In this document: piece by piece, positions 57,271 to 64,000 of the stretch
Layout: each line of letters begins with the position of its first letter
Position numbering within the stretch: the stretch's first letter is position 1
Assembly (NCBI RefSeq): GCF_905220415.1
Contig: NC_059563.1
Location: forward strand, 72,001-136,000
DNA: 64,000 nt
Direction: 5' to 3'
Origin: Colias croceus
Lineage: Eukaryota > Arthropoda > Insecta > Lepidoptera > Pieridae
Notes under the pieces: generated by a model
Database searches by the model: none
Seen by the model: only the letters and a program-made list of their open reading frames with translations
Told to the model about the DNA's origin: nothing
Made by a program: the position numbers and the translations under genes

Positions 57271-59540
57271 ATAAGTTAGAACTTTATGGCGAAACGCTAA
57301 CTGAAGCTTGAGATTAATGTAGAGCATGAACAAGATTATACATAAATTGACAAGAAAACAATCAAAATTAAATTCGGATGTGTTCATGTGTGTGATCGGT
57401 GTTTATTTTGTTTGTCTGTCAGTTATGTTATAGGATCAACATACACTGATTTCAGTAACAGCTTGTAGGGCAACATAAAATCGACATTTCATTGCAGATT
57501 ATACATATACCCACATCATAATATACCAAAAATCCACCCATCCAATCCACCATTTATAAAATTGAGATTTCCCGATTCAATATTATCATCTTCTACACAT
57601 TACCTGAAACAGTAAAGCAACCTAATTTTAAAAATAATTTGTTTTTCAAATTATGATATTTTCCAAAATATATGTTTTTCGGTTCAACGTCGTATTGTAC
57701 AGTTTAATTACCTGAAATAGTAAAGCCTAGGTTGCATAACCGAGACCTTCGCTATATCTTGGCACTGTGTGTCCATTGGAGCGGTTTGGCAGCGAGTAAA
57801 TAAAGCAGATAGTGTGAAATACTGCCGCATTGTGGCTACATACTGGCTTAGGGTTTACTGCTTGGGAAAATAGCAAACAGAGCAAGAAACATTCTTTTGC
57901 ATTTTATTAAATGTATTGATGTGATGATGTTAATGATTATGAACTGAAATGAAAACAAACAGTCAGATACAATAATAATGTGGCATTATCAGCGGTTTTA
58001 CCATTGTGATGAAATATCTTCCAGGCGACCATGAGGTAGAAAAACAAGATATTATGATTTACATATTTTTTATTGTGTACAAGAAGCGAATTTTCTTCAA
58101 ACCTAAAAATATTCAGCATTTGAATCTACAAAAATTTCAGAGCTGAAATTACGTTTACCAATATCACCAAATACATTACGTAGTACCTAGAGACTCCATA
58201 AAAAAACACTCAAAAGTGCAATTAAAAGAAGAATTACTTTATTAATTAATTAGTACTATTTTACAACTTGACGATAAAACGAACTTTTCAAAGCTAAAGC
58301 TTAAAAAAATAATAAATTTCCATTTCCATGTCGGCCATTCTCTAGGTCCGTGTGTCTCGACACGACAAGCACGTCTACAATGTTTGATAAAGAAACTTTA
58401 TTAGCGAGAACTTAGTTTACTGTACGTGAAGCTCTTGCTCTAACGAACGCTGTCTTTTCTTAGAACAATGATATTATATTTTGGAACAACAAATCGCGGT
58501 TTAATTAATAAGTTAAATGGTTGTCTTCGATCAGTTGAAGAGAAAAGTACATTGAATAACTATTTATGCAATGACAAAGATATAATATATTGAGGTATAT
58601 GATAATAACAAGAAGAAAATCTCAATCTAAATCTAGAAATAACTTTAAACGCCCTTAACATTTTTCGAACTTAGCATAACGAAGCGAAGACAAAGTATGC
58701 TATGTGACCTAGTAAATAAAAATTACTGTATTTTTTTACAATTCTGATCAATAATATTACAATAAAATCAAGTTCATAAAACAGTACCACATCAAAAGGC
58801 ACATAAAATAACATTGAATAAAGTCTATTATTTCAGCGTTTAAGATATTTTCTCAACTTTTACGTCGAAACGTTTGAAAGAAATTATTAATGACCTTTGC
58901 GATGAAAGCTAATGAATGATAAGGATGGATAATAATTAGTAATGCGAGGGAACGAGATGGGTGTACTTTTTTAAATGCGATAGGGAGTCCATGAGTTAGT
59001 AATTGTGTATGGATTTTTTAGAAAACACTCATTTTGTCGAGATTGAATAAAAATTGTTATGCAAATTGCAATGTAAATATACAGAGCATAACTCTATTAA
59101 AAAATTCAATCTGTCTCTGTTCTCATTAATTGTATTATAGTATGGATAAGGATAAGGAATAAGATCTTCTTCTTTAAGATTTATAAAATAAACATGTCAT
59201 ATAATTGTTTATATTTATCAATTTACACTATAATACTAGATTACACTAGACTTTGAATAAAGAATCTCGCTAAACATAGGTAATATACAGTATTGTACAC
59301 AAAATTTAATGAAAATTCTGTCCTAGATTTTCCTACATCATGGTCACCGTTCAATTACTTGTCGATCCAATGAACACTAAAAGCGAAATTTTTCAGAACA
59401 TTTGATCGCGAACAAACACTCTAATTGCCTTAATGGATAATTCATTTCAAGACGATTTTTATCCAAATCTATAAGTTAATAAATTTAAGGTCCTTACTAA
59501 TTTATATATTTGTTATGTTGATTACAATTTTATGTAAGAC
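57271..59540. other. Intergenic AT-rich DNA
   Basis: No gene supported. Confidence 0.45.
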
Positions 59541-59590
59541 TAGCCGCTTGCCCCGACTTTGCTCAGATTGAGACAGGATAAAATAATTAT
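59541..59590 (-). repeat. Short interspersed-repeat end
   Basis: CTAGCCGCTTGCCCCGACTT, a degraded terminal hairpin of the same repeat group. Confidence 0.45.
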
Positions 59591-59989
59591 AAAATACCTA
59601 ATATATTCAATAAATGCTTAAATGTATAATAACACAAGCAAATACTATAAAACTACTTACTAATAGTTATGTATTAATAGTTTAGGTATATATCTTCTAC
59701 TCTAGTTTCACATTGATTGATATAGTGTTATATTTAGACGGCAATAAATAGCTAGGATCCAATAAGGGCCATCAAACGCAGATTTCTTTCGCTGTCCCTT
59801 GCTGGTGATATTTTACTAACGAACGTCTGCTCTTGACAGGTGCCTGTAGGGTCATAGTATAAGCGATTATTTAATTTATACTAATACTATTAATCGTAAA
59901 AAGTGATAGTTACATAATATATAAAGATGTAGTAAAAGTGGTATTTAATAAACAATCAAAGGTAATCGCAATATAAAACTTATAAAAAG

Positions 59990-60072
59990 AGCGTATGTGC
60001 CGAGCACACGTGTCAGAAGTGAAACTTCTTTGGAAAGATTCCAAGATACATACCAAAATCGTCGTGCGTCTA
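59990..60072 (-). repeat. GAAGTGAAACTTC repeat, partial reverse copy
   Basis: GTGCCGAGCACACGTGTCAG followed by AAGTGAAACTTCTTTGG; reverse complement of the right end at 40215-40356. Confidence 0.65.
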
Positions 60073-60079
60073 TAATTGT

Positions 60080-60175
60080 GCAAGAAACAAAATATACATA
60101 AAGGTTACAAGAATAAGTTTACAAAAAAAAACACAAAGGGCGGCCTTATCACTATGCAGTGATCTCTGTATGCGT
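60080..60175 (-). repeat. LINE 3' UTR fragment
   Basis: Contains AAGGGCGGCCTTATCACTAT, matching the GGCGGCCTTATCGCT motif at 56090. Confidence 0.45.
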
Positions 60176-60590
60176 TTCGTTATACTAGAGGCACAAAGTT
60201 ACTTCTAAAATAGTTCAATTTATTAATCCGTGACAAACGTAATAAAATAGTAAATATTTATTTAAATATTTTAGTCTTTCTTTCCAATCGATTGTAGCTC
60301 TATATAGATAATTTATCTGCACATAAAAACATGTCAAAATAACTCGCTTACAGTGACCCCCCAGAAGGGCTCCCAACTCATCGCCGACTCGTCTACGATT
60401 TGATTGTCACGTCACACCCCAGTTTGCAGTTTAAATAATTTATTCCGGACTTTACGATTAAATTGATAAATAACTTTGTAGAACAATATTCATCATTCTG
60501 TTTTGGGCCTATAATTATGTACCTAGTAATAATGTAAAATTTCAATAAATTGTACAAAAAATTAAGATACACGCAACTTGTTTATACCAA

Positions 60591-60759
60591 TCTAATATAT
60601 AAAAATCAATGCCACTTTTCGTTGTAATTCCATAACTCGAGAACGGCTGAACCGATTTCGATAATTCTTTTTTTATTATATTCCTTGAAGTACGAGGATG
60701 GTTCTTATGTAGAGAAAACGTTAATATGTACCACGGGCGAAGCCGGGGCGGACCGCTAG
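60591..60759 (+). mobile_element. Helitron-like mini-element, tandem copy 1
   Basis: 169 bp starting TCTAATATATAAAAATC and ending GGCGGACCGCTAG. The TC start, CTAG end, a GC-rich imperfect hairpin (CCACGG/CCGGGG) a few bases before the end, A before and T after the pair, and no target duplication are all Helitron rules. No coding capacity. Confidence 0.75.
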
Positions 60760-60928
60760 TCTAATATATAAAAATCAATGCTACTTTTCGTTGTAATTCC
60801 ATAACTCGAGAACGGCTGAACCGATTTCGATAATTCTTTTTTTATTATATTCCTTGAAGTACGAGGATGGTTCTTATGTAGAGAAAACGTTAATATGTAC
60901 CACGGGCGAAGCCGGGGCGGACCGCTAG
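60760..60928 (+). mobile_element. Helitron-like mini-element, tandem copy 2
   Basis: Directly abuts copy 1 (CTAG/TC) and is also 169 bp. I see one substitution between them (AATGCCAC against AATGCTAC). Followed by T. Confidence 0.75.
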
Positions 60929-60939
60929 TATAAATATAT

Positions 60940-61107
60940 TATGAGATCCATACTAATCTCATAAACTACTGGTCCGATTTGAAAAATTCTTTCGGTGTTA
61001 GATAGCCCATTTATCGAGGAATACTTTATGCTATACATATATCATCAAGCTAAGACCAACAGGAGCGGAGCAATGCGAGTAAAACCGCAAGGCACAGCTA
61101 GTATTAT
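60940..61107 (+). repeat. Lepidopteran interspersed repeat, reverse of the 8769 family
   Basis: CTGGTCCGATTTGAAAAATT, GATAGCCCATTTATCGAGGA and a terminal GCACAGCTAG, the reverse complement of 8769-8945. Confidence 0.7.
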
Positions 61108-61410
61108 CCATACTAGAACACAATCCATAGTATGTGAAAAATTATTATTAAAAACATTATTATTTATTATTATACTGAATTAGATTCAAGTCTGTTTCAT
61201 TCGTAGTAATATGAATTTATTGTTTAAATATATTCTATAGCCTTGTTAACATCACAATGTCGGTACTACAAAAATAATTATCAAGAAACTCAATACAATG
61301 TATTTACCAATACATTTCCAAGAACAATGAAAAAATATAAACAACAAAGTCTTTCGAATATTGTATTACACAATACAATTAGGTATACCTCTACACTATA
61401 CACAACAAAC

Positions 61411-64000
61411 TTTATTTATTTATTTATTTATTGACACAGAATCATTCTTTGTACTTACAGTAATAATACCAAAGCATACATAGAATTTAGTAACAATATG
61501 TTAACAAAAATACAAACAAAATGGAGTTACATTCAATGTGCATCCAAGTACCTGATACAGAGGTCTAGGACAGTATTTATACTACTAGCAAAAATGTCAA
61601 TTGTGGCATCGGAGGCCAGCACACGATTTAACAGATGTAGGGCCGAGTGTGTCGGAGCGGTGCCGGCCGCCTGCGTCCGCACACAGGCCTCCGCGAACAG
61701 CGGCCGGCGGCGCAGCGACACGCCGGGAGGCGGCGCCCACAACCCGCACATACCCAAAGCGACAGGATTGTCGACGCGATTATTTAATAATAAGTAATAG
61801 TGAATTATGAGAGCAAGTTTTCGTCTCAATTCAAGTGTATTTAAGCCAACCATGCCTATTACAAAAAGAGATGGATACATGTAAGGATAATATCCGTAAA
61901 GTTTTAAATACAAATAACGAGCAAACTTTCTTTGAACCCTCTCGAGCAGTAGTGTGTATTTCTTTTCGTGAGGGCTCCATATTATTGCGTTGTATTCCAA
62001 TATACTGCGTACGTAGGCCGAGTACAATACGACGACAGTTTTTCTATCCTGAAACCTCGCCGATTGCCGTACGATAAAGCCGAGGGATTTGTACGCTTTT
62101 TGACACAGAGCCTCAATATGTTCATTAAACGTTAAAGTTTTATCAAAAAGTATTCCTAAATCGCGGATGTGGTCGACTCTGCGCAGCGTTGTGCCTTCTA
62201 AGCTGTATGGATATACAATAGGTGAACGCGAGCGAGTGTATGTCATTATGTTGCATTTTGAAATATTAAATTCTAATTGATTTTCGTGGCACCAAGAAGT
62301 CAAATTTATTATGTCATTTTGTAAAGATAAGCAATCGGAATGAGATTCGATAGTTAAGAATAGTTTTAAGTCATCGGCGAACATGAGACATTGGGCTGAT
62401 CTTAGTACATTAGGAAGGTCATTTACCATGACCAAGAAATGAGTAGGTCCTAAAGTGCTGCCCTGACTTACGCCAGAATGCACGGAATAAGGATCGGAAC
62501 GTAGACGTCCGAGTTGGACGTATTGGACGCGACCGTCAAAATAGTTAGCGAAGTATTTTATCAACTTGGGTGTAAAACCAAATTTAGAAAATTTCGATAA
62601 AAGAACATCATTATTTACGCGATCGAAAGCCTTTTTAAAATCAAAATAAGCTACGTCAACCTGTTTTTTTTTATCGAGTGCTTTTGCAGTATAATCGACA
62701 AAATTGATGAGATTTGTTGTCGTAGAACGTTTCGACCGGAATCCATGCTGAGGATCGCACAAGAGTGATCGAATCTGATTCGTCAAATTATTATTTAAAA
62801 TTATCTCTAATAATTTTCCAAAACAAGAAGCTACAGCTATAGGGCGATAGTTATTAATTTGAGACTTACAGCCACTTTTGGGTATTGGTGTAATGCGCGA
62901 CTTTTTCCATTCATTGGGATATGTATCGGACGAAAGCGACATGTTGAATAAGAAGTGAAGTGGCTGTAAAAAAACAGATATGCAGTCCTTAATGAGATAA
63001 GGAGGAATGCCATCGGGTCCTGCAGATGAGCGTGGTTTAAGACGTCGAACAGCATTTTGTATTTCAGACTTGGAGATGTAGCTAATAGATACACGCGAGG
63101 AATCATTATCGGGATGTGGGCAGATGTTATTCGGACTAAGTTGTGGTTTATCTTTCAAAAAGACCGACTGAAAGTAAGTAGCAAAAGCATTAGCAGCGTC
63201 GACACCTGAGACAAGGTTCCCGTTATATTCATATTCAGTACGCTGAGAGTGGGACGAGCGCTGTTGTTTAATAAAATTCCAAAAATTTGATGGATCATTC
63301 TTTATGTTAAATTCTAATTGATTCGTGTAGGTAGAATAAGCAACATGTATTAAGTTTTTAACCTTTATTCTATAATATCTAAACATTTCCCTATTAAATT
63401 GTGTACCATTTTCTTTATACTTTTTTAGATGAAAATGTTTAGTTTTAATGTTACTAATTACGTCTGATGTAAACCATACTGGGTAGTTAAATCTTGAATT
63501 AAATGTGGGGTTACGTTTTGTGGGAACACATTCATTAATACACTCGTAAATTTTTTTATAAAATAATTCCATCGCATCATCTACATTACCATATTCATAA
63601 ATATCACGCCAATCTAATAATTCGAGACGCGAATATAGTTTGTTCAAATCCGCCTTACGAAAATTCCACTCATTAGACTGCAAGATAAATTGACTACACA
63701 CAGACGGAGTTTTGTATTTCTGTGGTTGGCTCAGATAACGTAATTTTACTAAAAGCGGGGGGTGATAATTATTATCCTTGGGTACAAGCGGTAGCGGGTC
63801 ATCGATCAATTGTAAATCAGTATTAAAATTACACAATATTAAATCTAGCATACTACCGGTTACATTAGGAACAGTATTAATTTGACTAAACTTGCACAAA
63901 GCTAACATGTTTTTATAGTGAGTAAGTACGTTTCTACTTGCAGAGTTTAAGTTAAAATCGCCAAAAATAATGATTTTATGCTGCGAAAATCGAATACACA
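61411..64000 (-). mobile_element. LINE-C: non-LTR retrotransposon, 3' part (continues past the right edge)
   Basis: Minus-strand element. Its 3' end is a short TAAA microsatellite tail (61411-61432 as TTTA on the plus strand), then a 3' UTR of about 100 nt and a long undamaged ORF. The HPPL-type endonuclease and RT motifs resemble LINE-A more than LINE-B. The 5' part, including ORF1, lies outside the window. Confidence 0.82.
61533..64000 (-). CDS. LINE-C ORF2: endonuclease (partial) and reverse transcriptase
   Basis: Open from the right edge (IIIFGDFNLNSASRN, endonuclease core) to a TGA at 61533-61535, more than 820 residues. Further endonuclease residues: SMLDLILCN and NYHPPLLVKL. RT motifs: SSAGPDGIPPYL, NNYRPIAVASCFGKLLE, PQHGFRSKRSTTTNL, YFDFKKAFDRVN, GVSQGSTLGPTHF and catalytic LMFADDLKLF. 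The C-terminus (RRRPLFAEACVRTQAAG, DATIDIFASSINTVLD) is encoded by a markedly GC-rich patch at about 61640-61750, unlike the AT-rich rest. No stop or frameshift in the visible part. Confidence 0.85.
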   Translation of the reverse strand, partial: CIRFSQHKIIIFGDFNLNSASRNVLTHYKNMLALCKFSQINTVPNVTGSMLDLILCNFNTDLQLIDDPLPLVPKDNNYHPPLLVKLRYLSQPQKYKTPSVCSQFILQSNEWNFRKADLNKLYSRLELLDWRDIYEYGNVDDAMELFYKKIYECINECVPTKRNPTFNSRFNYPVWFTSDVISNIKTKHFHLKKYKENGTQFNREMFRYYRIKVKNLIHVAYSTYTNQLEFNIKNDPSNFWNFIKQQRSSHSQRTEYEYNGNLVSGVDAANAFATYFQSVFLKDKPQLSPNNICPHPDNDSSRVSISYISKSEIQNAVRRLKPRSSAGPDGIPPYLIKDCISVFLQPLHFLFNMSLSSDTYPNEWKKSRITPIPKSGCKSQINNYRPIAVASCFGKLLEIILNNNLTNQIRSLLCDPQHGFRSKRSTTTNLINFVDYTAKALDKKKQVDVAYFDFKKAFDRVNNDVLLSKFSKFGFTPKLIKYFANYFDGRVQYVQLGRLRSDPYSVHSGVSQGSTLGPTHFLVMVNDLPNVLRSAQCLMFADDLKLFLTIESHSDCLSLQNDIINLTSWCHENQLEFNISKCNIMTYTRSRSPIVYPYSLEGTTLRRVDHIRDLGILFDKTLTFNEHIEALCQKAYKSLGFIVRQSARFQDRKTVVVLYSAYVRSILEYNAIIWSPHEKKYTLLLERVQRKFARYLYLKLYGYYPYMYPSLFVIGMVGLNTLELRRKLALIIHYYLLLNNRVDNPVALGMCGLWAPPPGVSLRRRPLFAEACVRTQAAGTAPTHSALHLLNRVLASDATIDIFASSINTVLDLCIRYLDAH

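Overview
The window is AT-rich nuclear DNA from an insect, almost certainly a moth or butterfly (Lepidoptera). It has spliced, GC-rich exons in AT-rich introns, many short interspersed repeats with the GCTTCGCCCG terminal hairpin that is common in Lepidoptera, and several lineages of non-LTR retrotransposons. No prokaryotic gene, CRISPR array or rRNA was seen. Everything was read by eye; no database was searched.

Region 1 (1-10.1 kb) holds the last twelve visible coding exons of one plus-strand gene, ending in a stop codon at 9931-9933 and a polyadenylation signal at 10072. All splice sites are GT-AG and every phase joins, giving 610 residues: five Ig-like domains and a hydrophobic tail typical of a GPI-anchored surface adhesion protein. 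The 5' exons lie outside the window. Its introns carry a tRNA-headed SINE pair and other small repeats.

Region 2 (10.1-30.4 kb) is intergenic. It contains copy 1 of an unassigned non-coding inverted-repeat transposon (15.3-16.6 kb) and a nearly complete 4.8 kb non-LTR retrotransposon, LINE-A (17.7-22.5 kb), sitting inside an older interspersed repeat that it split in two.

Region 3 (30.4-43 kb) is a cluster of mobile elements. It has a decayed PIF/Harbinger element with perfect 39-bp inverted repeats and TTA target duplication. Next come a two-ORF retrotransposon, LINE-B, followed by a GC-rich retroelement tail ending in a TTA microsatellite. A deleted hAT element with 8-bp target duplication closes the cluster.

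Region 4 (43-64 kb) is mostly AT-rich intergenic DNA with short repeats. It holds copy 2 of the unassigned inverted-repeat element (52.4-53.6 kb), a head-to-tail pair of 169-bp Helitron-like elements (60.6-60.9 kb), and the minus-strand 3' part of a third retrotransposon, LINE-C, which runs off the right edge.

Only the Ig gene looks like a host gene; the other convincing coding regions belong to mobile elements. The least explained structure is the pair of 1.2-kb inverted-repeat elements, each with mirror-image arrays of a CTCGAGCGCGTCAGATTA-type motif.
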